Source of the DNA: Nonomuraea coxensis DSM 45129 | Lineage (GTDB): Bacteria; Actinomycetota; Actinomycetes; Streptosporangiales; Streptosporangiaceae | Assembly: GCF_019397265.1 (NCBI RefSeq) | Contig: NZ_CP068985.1 | Coordinates: 992,001 to 1,056,000 of the forward strand | Reading direction: 5' to 3' | DNA length: 64,000 nucleotides | The notes under the pieces: model-generated | Told to the model about the DNA's origin: nothing | Seen by the model: only the letters and a program-made list of their open reading frames with translations | Database searches by the model: none | Made by a program: the position numbers and the translations under genes | Shown: positions 50,614-59,294 of the stretch, in pieces | How the letters are laid out: every line of letters starts with the position of its first letter | How positions within the stretch are numbered: the first letter of the stretch is position 1

Positions 50614-51861
50614 ATGGCGGGAACGGGGCTGATATTGATCACTTCTACGACCGGCCCGCAGCCGGCCGACTTCGCCGACGTACGGGCCACCAACCTCGCG
50701 GTCGTGCTGCGGTTCGTCCGGGAGCACGCGCCCTGTTCGCGGGCCGACATCGCGGCCTCCACCGGGCTCAACAAGGCGACCGTCTCCAGCCTGGTCGCCG
50801 ACCTCATCGACCGCCGCCTGGTCCGCGAGACCGGCCTCACCGAGAACCGCGTCGGCCGCCCCGCCACCATGCTCGTCCTCGACGGCTCCCCCTACGCCGC
50901 CATCGGGGTGGAGATCAACGTCGACCACGTCTCCGCCGTGGCCACCGACCTCGCGGGGGAGCGGCTGCTCACCTGGCGGCGCTCGTTCGCGGCCGGCGAC
51001 TCGGTCAACCAGGGGGTGGCGAGCGTCGGCGCGATCGTCCGGCGGGTGGTCAACCGCATGGCGAAGGAGGAGCGCCAGGTGCTCGGCCTCGCCGTGGCGG
51101 TGCCGGGGCTGGTCGACGTGCAGGGCACCGTCCGCCTGGCGCCCAACCTCGGCTGGCGCGACGCCGACCTCGGCGGCGACCTCGCCAAGGCGCTGCGCGA
51201 CCCCGGCTTCCCGATCCAGGTGGACAACGACGCCAACCTCGCCGCCCTGGCCGAGCAGCGCTTCGGCGCGCACGCGGGCGCGGCCGACCTCGTCTACCTG
51301 ACCGGCGAGATCGGCGTCGGCGCGGGCATCATCCTCGACGGCCGGCTGCGCAGGGGCGGCCTCGGCTACAGCGGCGAGATCGGCCACGTCCAGCTCGACC
51401 CCGACGGCCCGCCGTGCTACTGCGGGCGGCGCGGCTGCCTGGAGGCGATGGCCGGCATCGGCTCCGTGCTGCGCGGGGCCCCGGCGCCCGCCGAGATCCA
51501 CCCCGCCGAGATCCAGATCGAGATCGAGGAGGTCGTGCGGCTGGCCCGCGCGGGCGACCCGGGCACGCTCGCCACGCTGGCGGCGGCCGGGCGGAGCCTG
51601 GGCCGGGGTGTGTCCATCCTGGCCAACCTGCTCGATCCCGAGGTCGTCGTCCTCGGCGGCCACTACGTCCCGCTCGTGGCCTGGCTGCTGCCGGCCGTCC
51701 ACGCCGAGCTGGGCGAGCGGGTGCTCGCCCCCGGCGCGGGCGGCTGCCAGGTCGTCGCCTCGACGCTCGGGCAGGACGCCGCCGCGCTGGGCGGCGCGGC
51801 GCGGGTGCTCGACTCCGTCGACTCGGGAAGATTGCCCGGAGGATTGTCGCGAATCTCTTGA
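50614..51861 (+). CDS. ROK family transcriptional repressor (XylR-like)
   Basis: Encodes about 415 residues. N-terminal winged helix (SRADIAASTGLNKATVSSLVADLIDRRLV) and a ROK sugar-sensing domain with the Zn signature (CYCGRRGCLE) preceded by GEIGHVQLD. In the B. subtilis paradigm XylR releases DNA on binding xylose. ATG 50614 is used; GTG 50536 and GTG 50575 are in frame but have poor ribosome sites, and 50536 abuts the operator. Likely targets are the sites at 50501 and 28704, coupling importer and alpha-xylosidase operons. Confidence 0.88.
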   Translation: MAGTGLILITSTTGPQPADFADVRATNLAVVLRFVREHAPCSRADIAASTGLNKATVSSLVADLIDRRLVRETGLTENRVGRPATMLVLDGSPYAAIGVEINVDHVSAVATDLAGERLLTWRRSFAAGDSVNQGVASVGAIVRRVVNRMAKEERQVLGLAVAVPGLVDVQGTVRLAPNLGWRDADLGGDLAKALRDPGFPIQVDNDANLAALAEQRFGAHAGAADLVYLTGEIGVGAGIILDGRLRRGGLGYSGEIGHVQLDPDGPPCYCGRRGCLEAMAGIGSVLRGAPAPAEIHPAEIQIEIEEVVRLARAGDPGTLATLAAAGRSLGRGVSILANLLDPEVVVLGGHYVPLVAWLLPAVHAELGERVLAPGAGGCQVVASTLGQDAAALGGAARVLDSVDSGRLPGGLSRIS

Positions 51862-51931
51862 CCTTGGTCACGCGGAAGTGCACCCTTCAGTCAACCCACC
51901 GAAATGTCCGCGTAACTTCCCCAGGCCGGTC

Positions 51932-51947
51932 GTCGAAGCGCTTCGAC
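51932..51947. promoter_or_regulatory. perfect 16-bp palindrome, LacI-type operator
   Basis: GTCGAAGCGCTTCGAC is fully symmetric with the central GC typical of LacI-family operators. It lies 20 bases before the GH3 start at 51967. The lacI gene follows that GH3 gene in the same operon. Confidence 0.75.
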
Positions 51948-51966
51948 ACTCTTTCGAGGGATGACC

Positions 51967-54726
51967 ATGCACGAACCCCCCTTCCGAGACCCGTCGGCCC
52001 CCCTGACCGACCGGATCGACGACCTGGTGCGCAGGCTCACGCTGGCGGAGAAGGTCGGCCTGCTCCACCAGTACCAGGCCCCGGTCGAGCGGCTGGGCCT
52101 CGGCCCGTTCCGCACCGGCACCGAGGCGCTGCACGGGCTGGCCTGGCTCGGCCCGGCCACGGTGTTCCCGCAGGCCGTCGGCCTGGCCTCGACCTGGGAC
52201 CTCGACCTCGTCCGCCGGGTCGGCGAGGCCACCGGCGAGGAGGTCGTGGCCTTCCACCGCAAGGACCCGGCCGGAGCCGGGCTCAACGTCTGGGCCCCCG
52301 TGGTCAACCCGCTGCGCGACCCGCGCTGGGGGCGGAACGAGGAAGGCTACTCGGAGGACCCCTGGCTGACCGGCGTCATGGGAGCGGCGTACGCGCACGG
52401 CCTTCGTGGGAGCGCTCCCGGAAGGCTCAGGACCGCCCCTACCCTGAAGCACTTCCTCGCCTACAACAACGAGACCGACCGCTGCACCACCTCCAGCGGC
52501 CTGCCGCCGCGCGTGCTCCACGAGTACGAGCTGCCCGCCTTCCGCCCGGCCGTCGAGCAGGGCGCGGCCGTGGCCGTCATGCCCTCCTACAACCTGGTCA
52601 ACGGCCGGCCCGCGCACCTCAGCCCGCTCGTCAACGAGGTCCTGCGCGCCTGGGCGCCGGACGACCTGCTCGTCGTCAGCGACGCGTACGCGCCCGGCAA
52701 CCTCACCGGCATCCAGGGCTTCCACGACACGCCCGCCGAGGCGTACGCGCACGCCGTCAAGGCCGGGCTGGACAGCTTCACCCAGGACGACGACCGCCCC
52801 GAGACCACCCTCGGCCACCTGCGCGACGCCCTCGACCAGGGCCTGCTGGCCGAGTCCGACGTGGACACGGCGGTGCGGCACGTGCTGTCGATCAGATTCA
52901 GGCTCGGCGAGTTCGATCCGGCGACGCCCGGGATCGCCGACGGCGTGGTCAACTGCCCCGAGCACCAGGCGCTGGCCAGGGAGGCGGCCCGCCGCTCGAT
53001 CGTGCTGCTGCGCAACGACGGCCTGCTGCCGCTCTCCGGCCGCCCCAGGATCGCGGTCATCGGGCAGCTCGGCGACACGCTCATGGAGGACTGGTACAGC
53101 GGCACCCTGCCCTACTCCGTCACCGCCCGCGCCGGGCTGGCCGAACGCGCCGAGACGGTCTTCTGCGAGGCCGTGGACCGGGTGACGTTCACGGCGGAGG
53201 CCGGCCCGGTCAGCGCCGACCCCGGCGGGGGGCCGCTCAGCGCCGGGGCGGCCGAGGCGGGCGCGTTCGACCTGTTCGACTGGGGCGGCGGCGCGTACGC
53301 GCTGCGCTCGGTCACCACCGGCCGCTACGTCTCGGTGGACGCCGGCACCCTGGTGAACGACCAGCCGGGGCCGAACGGGTGGGAGGTGCGCGAGACGTTC
53401 CGCATGGAGGAGCGCCCGCGCGGCACGCTCGCCCTGCGCCACATCTCGACCGGCGGCTACGTCGGCGCCGCCGGCGACGGCGTGCTGCGCCTGGTGGACG
53501 ACGCCGACCAGGCCGTCTGGCTGGCCATGGACGTGGTGCGCAGCGGCGTCGAGCAGGCCGCCGCGCTCGCCGCCGCGGCCGACGTGGCGGTCGTCGTGGT
53601 CGGCGACCACCCCCTGGTGAACGGCCGCGAGACCGAGGACCGCCTGACCCTGGCCCTCGCCCCCGCCCAGAACGCCGTGCTCACCGCCGTGCGCGCGGCC
53701 AACCCGCGCACCGTCATGGTCATCACCAGTGGCTACCCGCTCACCTGGACCGGCGACGAGGTGCCGGCCGTACTGTGGTCCGCGCACGGCGGCCAGGAGT
53801 ACGGCCACGCCCTGGCCGAGGTGCTGTTCGGCGACGCCGACCCCGAGGGCCGCCTCACCCAGACGTGGTACCGCTCCGAGCAGGAGCTGCCCGACCTGCT
53901 CGACTACGACATCATCGCCTCCGACGCCACCTACCTGTACTTCCGCGGCGTCCCGCTGCACCCCTTCGGCCACGGCCTCAGCTACACCACCTTCGACTAC
54001 GCCGACCTGCGCGTCTCGGTCGGGGACGGCACGGTAACGGCGCGGGCGACGGTGACCAACACCGGCGACCGGCCCGGGGTCGAGGTCGTGCAGTTCTACA
54101 CCCGCCAGCAGCGCTCCCGCGTCAAGCAGCCGCTGCGCCGGCTGCGCGGCTTCGAGAAGGTACGCCTGGAGCCCGGCGAGAGCCGCGCCGTCACGCTCGC
54201 CCTGCCGGTCGCCGAGCTGGCCTTCTGGGACGTCACCCGCGGCCGGCCCGTCGTGGAGCGCGCGCCGCACCAGCTCATGGTCGGCCGCAGCGCCGCCGAC
54301 CTGCGGCTGAGCGCCCGCTTCGAGGTGGACGGCGAGGTCATACCGCCCCAGCGGGGCCCGCTGCGCGCCGCCGCCCACGACGAGTACGACGCCATCACGT
54401 TCGTCGCCGAGACCCGTCAGGACGGCGACGCCGTGCGCGCCGACGCCGAGGGCGCCTGGATCCTGTTCCGCCAGGTGGACCTGACCGGCGTGCGGAGCTG
54501 CGTGGCCACGGCCGGCGGCGCGGAGGGCGGCGTGATCACCCTCCGCCGCGACGACCCGCTGTACGGCCCGGAGCTGGCGGCCTTCCCCGTCCCCAGGACA
54601 GACCGGTACGACCACCACGCCGTCACCTCCTCCCTTGCGCCCGCCGACGGAGTGCACGATCTTTATGTCGTGTTCGAGAACGACGGCGTGCGGCTGGTCC
54701 GGCTCGACCTCGGAGCCGGGGCTTGA
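51967..54726 (+). CDS. GH3 beta-glycosidase with beta-trefoil-like insert and CBM6-like end, cytoplasmic
   Basis: Encodes 919 residues and lacks a signal peptide, unlike its paralogue at 34.1 kb, so it should act on imported oligosaccharides. Nucleophile D239 in [24 protein letters not shown] loop; second domain [11 protein letters not shown] and [14 protein letters not shown]; fibronectin-like [11 protein letters not shown]. The insert between GH3 domains (about residues 400-510) contains [15 protein letters not shown] and [14 protein letters not shown], the GxYV steps of a fascin-like trefoil. The end resembles CBM6. ATG 51967 has GAGGG six bases upstream; ATG 51961 abuts it. TTGA overlap with lacI. 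Confidence 0.88.
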   Translation: MHEPPFRDPSAPLTDRIDDLVRRLTLAEKVGLLHQYQAPVERLGLGPFRTGTEALHGLAWLGPATVFPQAVGLASTWDLDLVRRVGEATGEEVVAFHRKDPAGAGLNVWAPVVNPLRDPRWGRNEEGYSEDPWLTGVMGAAYAHGLRGSAPGRLRTAPTLKHFLAYNNETDRCTTSSGLPPRVLHEYELPAFRPAVEQGAAVAVMPSYNLVNGRPAHLSPLVNEVLRAWAPDDLLVVSDAYAPGNLTGIQGFHDTPAEAYAHAVKAGLDSFTQDDDRPETTLGHLRDALDQGLLAESDVDTAVRHVLSIRFRLGEFDPATPGIADGVVNCPEHQALAREAARRSIVLLRNDGLLPLSGRPRIAVIGQLGDTLMEDWYSGTLPYSVTARAGLAERAETVFCEAVDRVTFTAEAGPVSADPGGGPLSAGAAEAGAFDLFDWGGGAYALRSVTTGRYVSVDAGTLVNDQPGPNGWEVRETFRMEERPRGTLALRHISTGGYVGAAGDGVLRLVDDADQAVWLAMDVVRSGVEQAAALAAAADVAVVVVGDHPLVNGRETEDRLTLALAPAQNAVLTAVRAANPRTVMVITSGYPLTWTGDEVPAVLWSAHGGQEYGHALAEVLFGDADPEGRLTQTWYRSEQELPDLLDYDIIASDATYLYFRGVPLHPFGHGLSYTTFDYADLRVSVGDGTVTARATVTNTGDRPGVEVVQFYTRQQRSRVKQPLRRLRGFEKVRLEPGESRAVTLALPVAELAFWDVTRGRPVVERAPHQLMVGRSAADLRLSARFEVDGEVIPPQRGPLRAAAHDEYDAITFVAETRQDGDAVRADAEGAWILFRQVDLTGVRSCVATAGGAEGGVITLRRDDPLYGPELAAFPVPRTDRYDHHAVTSSLAPADGVHDLYVVFENDGVRLVRLDLGAGA

Positions 54727-55727
54727 GCGGGCGCACCGTCACGATCTCCGAGGTCGCCAAGCACGCGGGGGTGGCGGTGAGCACGGTGTCGTACGTGCTC
54801 AGCGGCAAGCGCACGATCTCGGCCGACACCCGGCGGCGGGTGCTCGACAGCATCAGCGCGCTCGGCTACCACCCCAACGCCGGCGCCCGCGCGCTGGCCA
54901 GCAAACGGTCCAACGTGATCGCGCTGGTGCTGCCGCTGCGGGCCGGCATGCACGTGCCGGTGCTGATGCGCTTCGCCAGCGCGGTCGTCACCGCCGCCCG
55001 CCGCTTCGACCACGACGTGCTGCTGCTGACCGCCGACGAGGGCACGGCCGGCATCCGCAGGGTGGCGGCGAGCGCGCTGGTGGACGCGCTGGTCCTCATG
55101 GACGTCGAGCTGGACGACCGCCGCGTCCCGTTGCTGCGCGAGCTGGCCGAGCCGAGCGTGCTCATCGGCTTCCCCGCCCGCCCGGCCGGGCTGACCTGCG
55201 TGGACCTCGACTTCCACGCGGCCGGGGCGCGCTGCGCGGAGCACCTGGCCGAGCGCGGCCACCGGGAGATCGCGCTGCTCGGCGCTCCCTCGGTGGTCTA
55301 CGACCGGGGCACCGGCTTCGCCACCCGGACCCGCGACGGCTTCACGGCGGCGGTGGCCGACCTCGGGCTGGAGGGCGTGGCGCTGCCCTGCGAGGAGACC
55401 TTCGACGAGGTCTACGAGACCGTACGCGACCTGCTGCTCGACCATCCCGGCCTGTCCGGCCTGGTCGTGCACAACGAGGCCGCGGTCAGCCACGTGCTGG
55501 CCGCGCTGCGCCAGCTCGGCCGCCGGGTGCCGCAGGACATGGCGGTCGTGGCGATCTGCCCCGAGGACGTGGCCGAGCGGGCGAGCCCGCCGCTGACCTC
55601 GGTGCTGATCCCGGCCGAGGAGGTGGGCCGGGAGGCGGTGCGGCTGGTCATGGACAAGCTGGAGGGCCGCGTGGTCCCCGACTCGACGCTGCTGGCCCCG
55701 CTGCTGGCGGTACGCAGCAGCACCTGA
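54723..55727 (+). CDS. LacI family transcriptional repressor
   Basis: Encodes 334 residues. HTH and hinge: [22 protein letters not shown], then [21 protein letters not shown], followed by a periplasmic-binding-like sensor domain. TTG start in a TTGA overlap with the GH3 gene. The perfect palindrome before that GH3 gene is the obvious operator, giving a self-controlled GH3-lacI operon, with a beta-linked disaccharide or xylose derivative as probable inducer. Confidence 0.9.
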   Translation: MSGRTVTISEVAKHAGVAVSTVSYVLSGKRTISADTRRRVLDSISALGYHPNAGARALASKRSNVIALVLPLRAGMHVPVLMRFASAVVTAARRFDHDVLLLTADEGTAGIRRVAASALVDALVLMDVELDDRRVPLLRELAEPSVLIGFPARPAGLTCVDLDFHAAGARCAEHLAERGHREIALLGAPSVVYDRGTGFATRTRDGFTAAVADLGLEGVALPCEETFDEVYETVRDLLLDHPGLSGLVVHNEAAVSHVLAALRQLGRRVPQDMAVVAICPEDVAERASPPLTSVLIPAEEVGREAVRLVMDKLEGRVVPDSTLLAPLLAVRSST

Positions 55728-55768
55728 CGCGGGGGCCTTCAGCCGCAGGTCAAAGCTGCCCGATATCT

Positions 55769-55780
55769 CGCCATATGGCG
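55769..55780. promoter_or_regulatory. 12-bp palindrome upstream of gas vesicle operon
   Basis: CGCCATATGGCG is fully symmetric. It lies 90 bases before gvpA in the only non-coding space (143 bases) ahead of the operon, next to the A/T-rich word GATATC. A regulator site is possible; the evidence is position and symmetry only. Confidence 0.35.
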
Positions 55781-55870
55781 TTGGCTGTCGCCTTCCATGG
55801 GGGAGGTCCGCTGTGGCGGGCCGCCGCCGCCCTTCCGACGGGAGGGCCGGCCGCGGCGGGAGGGAAAGCC

Positions 55871-56287
55871 ATGACCACGTCAGTGCAGCCGGCCGGCGGC
55901 GGGCAGATGGGCAAGTCGTCCTCGACGGGCCTGGCCGACGTCATCGACACGATCCTCGACAGGGGTCTCGTGATCGACGCGTACGTCCGGGTCTCCCTCG
56001 TGGGCATCGAGATCCTGACCATCGACGCCCGGGTCGTCATCGCCAGCGTCGACACCTATCTCCGCTTCGCCGAGGCCGTGAACCGGCTCGACCTGACGCA
56101 GACCGAGAAGAGCCTGCCGGAGGCCGTCGCCCAGGTGAAGGGCGGGCCCTCGGCCGAGGCCGGCCCCGCCGACGAGCACAAGGAAGTGATCCAGGGCGTG
56201 CTGGAGTCGGCCCGCGAGGAGCCCGCCGACCCCGCCGCCCAGGCGGCCAAGCAGCAGGAGACCCGCGTCGAGCGAGAGGACAGGTAG
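55871..56287 (+). CDS. gvpA: gas vesicle structural protein GvpA
   Basis: Encodes 138 residues. The GvpA core ([46 protein letters not shown]) forms the ribbed wall of the vesicle. A polar Ala/Glu-rich tail of about 65 residues extends beyond it, as is usual in actinomycete homologues. First gene of the eight-gene operon; GGGAGGG lies upstream. Gene naming follows operon order as well as sequence, because GvpA and GvpJ are related. Confidence 0.9.
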   Translation: MTTSVQPAGGGQMGKSSSTGLADVIDTILDRGLVIDAYVRVSLVGIEILTIDARVVIASVDTYLRFAEAVNRLDLTQTEKSLPEAVAQVKGGPSAEAGPADEHKEVIQGVLESAREEPADPAAQAAKQQETRVEREDR

Positions 56288-56290
56288 GAC

Positions 56291-57097
56291 ATGGGACGAC
56301 CCACCAAGGCGCGGGGCGCGCCCGAGGAGGCCACCCGGCGCGAGGTCGCCCTCGGCGTCTACGTCTACGGCATCGTGCCCGCGGGCACCAAGGTGCCGCG
56401 GGACGAGCGCGGCCTCGGTGACCCGGCCGGCGAGGTGCGCCTCGTCCGCCACGGCGAGATCGGCGCCCTCGTCAGCGAGGTGAACGTCGACCAGCCGCTC
56501 GGCAGGCCCGGCGACTTCCTCGCCCACGAGCGGCTGCTCGACGCCGTCTCCCGCACGGCCGCGGTGCTGCCGTTCCGCTTCGGCTCGGTGCTGACGGACG
56601 AGAACGCCGTCGTGGAGGAGCTGCTGGCCCCGCACCACGACGACTTCCTCTCCGCCCTCGGCGACCTGGAGGGCTGCGCCGAGTACATCGTCAAGGGCCG
56701 TTACGTCGAGGGCGCCCTCATGAGCGAGATCCTGGCCGAGAACCCAGAGGCCGCGGGCCTGCGCGACGCCATCCGCGGCACCTCCGAGGACGCCACCAGG
56801 AACGAGCGCATCAGGCTCGGCGAGATCATCGCGGCGAGCGTCGAGGCCAAGCGCGACCTGGACACCCGCGCGCTGCTCGACGCCCTGGCCGGCTGCTACG
56901 CGCAGGCGGTCATCAGGGAGCCGTCGCACGAGCAGGACGCGGTCAACGTCGCCCTGCTCATGCGGACGAGTGAGCAGGAGAACCTGGAGCGGCAGCTCGG
57001 CGAGATCGCCGGCGGCTGGGCCGGTCGGGTCGACGTCCGGCTGCTCGGGCCGCTGGCGCCGTACGACTTCGTCGTGGCGCAGGCGGCGGAGGAATGA
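56291..57097 (+). CDS. gvpF: gas vesicle protein GvpF (GvpF/GvpL family)
   Basis: Encodes 268 residues. The family is shown by LGVYVYGIVPAG, RHGEIGALVSEV, AHERLLDAVSRTAAVLPFRFGSVL and the ending GPLAPYDFVVA. GvpF proteins bind GvpA before assembly and may sit on the gas-facing side or nucleate growth. Starts three bases after gvpA. Confidence 0.92.
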   Translation: MGRPTKARGAPEEATRREVALGVYVYGIVPAGTKVPRDERGLGDPAGEVRLVRHGEIGALVSEVNVDQPLGRPGDFLAHERLLDAVSRTAAVLPFRFGSVLTDENAVVEELLAPHHDDFLSALGDLEGCAEYIVKGRYVEGALMSEILAENPEAAGLRDAIRGTSEDATRNERIRLGEIIAASVEAKRDLDTRALLDALAGCYAQAVIREPSHEQDAVNVALLMRTSEQENLERQLGEIAGGWAGRVDVRLLGPLAPYDFVVAQAAEE

Positions 57098-57100
57098 GCC

Positions 57101-57325
57101 GTGAACCTGTTCGTCGAGCTCCTTTTCCTGCCGCTCGCGCCGGTGCGGCTGGTCGTCAAGCTGGGCGAGATCATCCAGGACCAGGCGGAGCAGCAGACGA
57201 GGAGCCCCGCCGCGATCCGGCGGAAGCTGGAGGAGATCGACGCGGCCCTGGAGGCCGGGCGGATCTCGGAGGAGGAGCACGACGAGGCCGTGAGCCTCGT
57301 CCTGCGCAGAGCGACAGGGAGGTGA
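57101..57325 (+). CDS. gvpG: gas vesicle protein GvpG
   Basis: Encodes 74 residues, GTG start. A hydrophobic N-terminus (LFLPLAPVRLVVKLGEII) is followed by a charged helix (IRRKLEEIDAALEAGRISEEEHDEA) characteristic of GvpG. Assembly factor, three bases after gvpF. Confidence 0.9.
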   Translation: MNLFVELLFLPLAPVRLVVKLGEIIQDQAEQQTRSPAAIRRKLEEIDAALEAGRISEEEHDEAVSLVLRRATGR

Positions 57326-57328
57326 CCC

Positions 57329-57640
57329 ATGCCCGCCACGGATGAGAAGCGGGACGGGGGCGCGAGCGCGCCCGCGCTGAACGCGGCCACGGCCGGCGAG
57401 GCGGCGCTGCGCCTCATCGCCGACCTCACGGCCAAGGAGATCCAGGGGGTGACCGCGGTCACCCCGGCCCAGGACGGCTGGATCGTCAGCGTTGAGGTCG
57501 TCGAGGACCGCCGGATCCCCTCCACCGGCGACATCCTCGCGCTCTACCAGGTGGAGATCGACGACGAGGGCAACCTGCTGGCATACAAGAGGCTGCGCCG
57601 CTACCGGCGGGGCAGCAGCGACAACGGGGAGGACCAATGA
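57329..57640 (+). CDS. gvpO: gas vesicle protein GvpO
   Basis: Encodes 103 residues. The GvpO core is EVVEDRRIPSTGDILALYQVEID and LLAYKRLRRYRRG. In haloarchaea GvpO affects expression of the vesicle genes; in actinomycetes its role is unproven. Three bases follow gvpG. Here it is internal, whereas from memory it is first in streptomycete clusters. Confidence 0.92.
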   Translation: MPATDEKRDGGASAPALNAATAGEAALRLIADLTAKEIQGVTAVTPAQDGWIVSVEVVEDRRIPSTGDILALYQVEIDDEGNLLAYKRLRRYRRGSSDNGEDQ

Positions 57641-57656
57641 GAGCGGGCGGCGTGAC

Positions 57657-57995
57657 GTGGACACGGTAGCGAACCGCGGGCCGGTCGTCCGCCCTTCCTA
57701 CGGGCCGAGCTCGACCGGTCACGAGGCGGCCAACCTCGGCGACATCCTGGAGCGGGTGCTCGACCGGGGCATCGTCATCGCCGGCGACATCCGGGTCAAC
57801 CTGCTCGACATCGAGCTGCTGACGGTCAAGCTGCGGCTGGTCATCGCGTCCGTGGACACCGCGAGGGAGCTCGGCATCGACTGGTGGAAGCACGATCCGT
57901 TCCTGTCCGGCAGGGACCGGGAGCTCGTCGAGGAGAACCGCCGGCTGCGCCGCCGCCTGGCGGCCATCGAGGACCGGACGGCGAACGATGAGTGA
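57657..57995 (+). CDS. gvpJ: gas vesicle protein GvpJ (GvpA-like)
   Basis: Encodes 112 residues. GvpA-related core (LGDILERVLDRGIVIAGDIRVNLLDIELLTVKLRLVIASVD) with a coiled-coil-like tail (SGRDRELVEENRRLRRRLAAIE). GvpJ-type minor wall proteins are thought to form the conical tips. GTG 57657 is the only in-frame start near the core. Overlaps gvpL by eight bases. Confidence 0.87.
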   Translation: MDTVANRGPVVRPSYGPSSTGHEAANLGDILERVLDRGIVIAGDIRVNLLDIELLTVKLRLVIASVDTARELGIDWWKHDPFLSGRDRELVEENRRLRRRLAAIEDRTANDE

Positions 57996-58755
57996 CACGG
58001 GGACCTACCTGTACGCGGTAGCCCGCGACGAGGTGGCCGCCTGCCCGCCGGGCGTCGCGGACGCCGACGTGCGCACGATCGCGCTCGGCGGGCTGGTCGC
58101 GTACGTGAGCGACGTGCCCTTGGAGCGCTTCGGCGAGGAGCCGCTGCGCCGCTCCCTGGAGGACATGGACTGGCTGGCCGGCACCGCCCGCGCCCACCAC
58201 CGCGTGGTGGACGCGGTCGCCGCCGCCACCCCGACCGCGCCCGTGCGCCTGGTCACCGTGTACGACGGCGACGAGCAGGTCCGCGACCTGCTGGAGCGCC
58301 GGGCCGCCGACTTCGCCGAGGTGCTGGAGCAGGTCATCGGGCGCAGGGAGTGGGGCGTCAAGGCGTTCGCCGACCCCGGGTCGGCCGAGCAGCCGGACGA
58401 ACGGCCCGGCGGGGGCGGCTGCGAGCAGTCCGGCAAGCCGGGCACCGCCTACCTCCAGCGGCGGCGGGCGAACCTGCGCGGGCGCGAGCAGAACAGGCGG
58501 CAGGCACTGGCGCGGGCCGAGCACATCCACGCCGCCCTCGCCACGGTCGCCGTCGCGAGCCGCCGGCACCGCCCGCAGGACCCGCGCCTGTCGGGGCGCG
58601 CGGACTGGATGCTGCTCAACGGGGCCTACCTGGTGGACGAGGGCAGGGTCGGGGAGTTCGCCGAGCTGGCGGGGGAGCTGGGCGGCGGAGGGATCGAGGT
58701 GACGGTGACCGGGCCGTGGGCGCCGTACTCGTTCACGGTGATGGAGACCCGGTGA
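57988..58755 (+). CDS. gvpL: gas vesicle protein GvpL (GvpF/GvpL family)
   Basis: Encodes 255 residues, second GvpF/L paralogue. YLYAVARDEV start, RAHHRVVDAV, ADWMLLNGAYLVDEG and ending GPWAPYSFTVMETR. A Gly-rich insert (RPGGGGCEQSG) lies in the middle. GvpL interacts with several accessory Gvp proteins in haloarchaea. GTGA overlap with gvpS. Confidence 0.9.
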   Translation: MSDTGTYLYAVARDEVAACPPGVADADVRTIALGGLVAYVSDVPLERFGEEPLRRSLEDMDWLAGTARAHHRVVDAVAAATPTAPVRLVTVYDGDEQVRDLLERRAADFAEVLEQVIGRREWGVKAFADPGSAEQPDERPGGGGCEQSGKPGTAYLQRRRANLRGREQNRRQALARAEHIHAALATVAVASRRHRPQDPRLSGRADWMLLNGAYLVDEGRVGEFAELAGELGGGGIEVTVTGPWAPYSFTVMETR

Positions 58756-58970
58756 CGGGGCCGCTGCTGACGGGGTCGTCCGCCGACGAGATCGCCCTGA
58801 CCGACCGGCTGCCGGCCGAGCGGGTCTCGCTCGTGGACCTGCTGGACCGGCTGCTCGCCGGCGGGGTCGTCCTGAACGGCGACATCGTGCTGTCCATCGC
58901 CGACATCGACCTGGTGTGCATCTCGCTGCGGGCGGTTCTCGCCTCCGCGGACACCCTGGAGGGCGGATGA
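58752..58970 (+). CDS. gvpS: gas vesicle protein GvpS (small GvpA-like)
   Basis: Encodes 72 residues, GTG start. Short GvpA-like core: VSLVDLLDRLLAGGVVLNGDIVLSIADIDLV, SLRAVLASADTL. Its place between gvpL and gvpK is that of gvpS in actinomycete clusters; GvpM is the alternative name by sequence. Overlaps gvpK by four bases. Confidence 0.8.
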   Translation: MTGPLLTGSSADEIALTDRLPAERVSLVDLLDRLLAGGVVLNGDIVLSIADIDLVCISLRAVLASADTLEGG

Positions 58971-59257
58971 GCGAGGAGGGCGCCCGCTGGCGCATCGCCG
59001 CCGACCCGGACACGGTCCAGCGCGACCTGTCCCGCCTCGTCCTCACCATCGTCGAGCTGGTACGCCAGCTCGTCGAACGCCAGTGCGTCCGCAGGATGGA
59101 CGCGGGCAACCTGACCGACGAGCAGGTGGAGGCCCTGGGGGTCACGCTGATGCGCCTGGAGGAGGCGATGGGGGACCTGTGTGAGCGCTTCGAGCTGACC
59201 CCCGCCGACCTCAACCTCGACCTCGGCCCGCTCGGCACCCTCCTGCCGGCCGACTGA
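58967..59257 (+). CDS. gvpK: gas vesicle protein GvpK
   Basis: Encodes 96 residues. GvpK signature: RDLSRLVLTIVELVRQLVERQCVRRMDAG, then LTDEQVEALGVTLMRLEEAM and LNLDLGPLGTLL. Assembly factor, last gene of the operon. No gvpN ATPase gene is present in this operon, as I recall for streptomycete clusters. Confidence 0.93.
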   Translation: MSEEGARWRIAADPDTVQRDLSRLVLTIVELVRQLVERQCVRRMDAGNLTDEQVEALGVTLMRLEEAMGDLCERFELTPADLNLDLGPLGTLLPAD

Positions 59258-59278
59258 CGCCCGCGCGAATGGTACGAA

Positions 59279-59294
59279 TTACTCATGCGAGTAA
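59279..59294. promoter_or_regulatory. inverted repeat spanning tetR start codon
   Basis: TTACTC (59279-59284) and GAGTAA (59289-59294) flank ATGC; the ATG is the start codon of the TetR gene. It could be a leaderless-promoter operator for autorepression. Alternatively the true start lies downstream and this is an ordinary upstream operator. Confidence 0.5.

Noticed and set aside
48787..51702. Long minus-strand open frame antisense to the ROK gene and shifted within the importer binding-protein gene
   Set aside because: Low-complexity Arg/Pro/His composition, no motifs, and it overlaps two genes with clear family signatures in other frames.
50505..55727. Single open frame of about 1740 codons through the ROK, GH3 and LacI genes
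   Set aside because: In DNA this GC-rich, off-frame stops are rare. Most of the frame is Arg/Gly/Ala-rich nonsense, and only its final part (the LacI protein from TTG 54723) shows real motifs.
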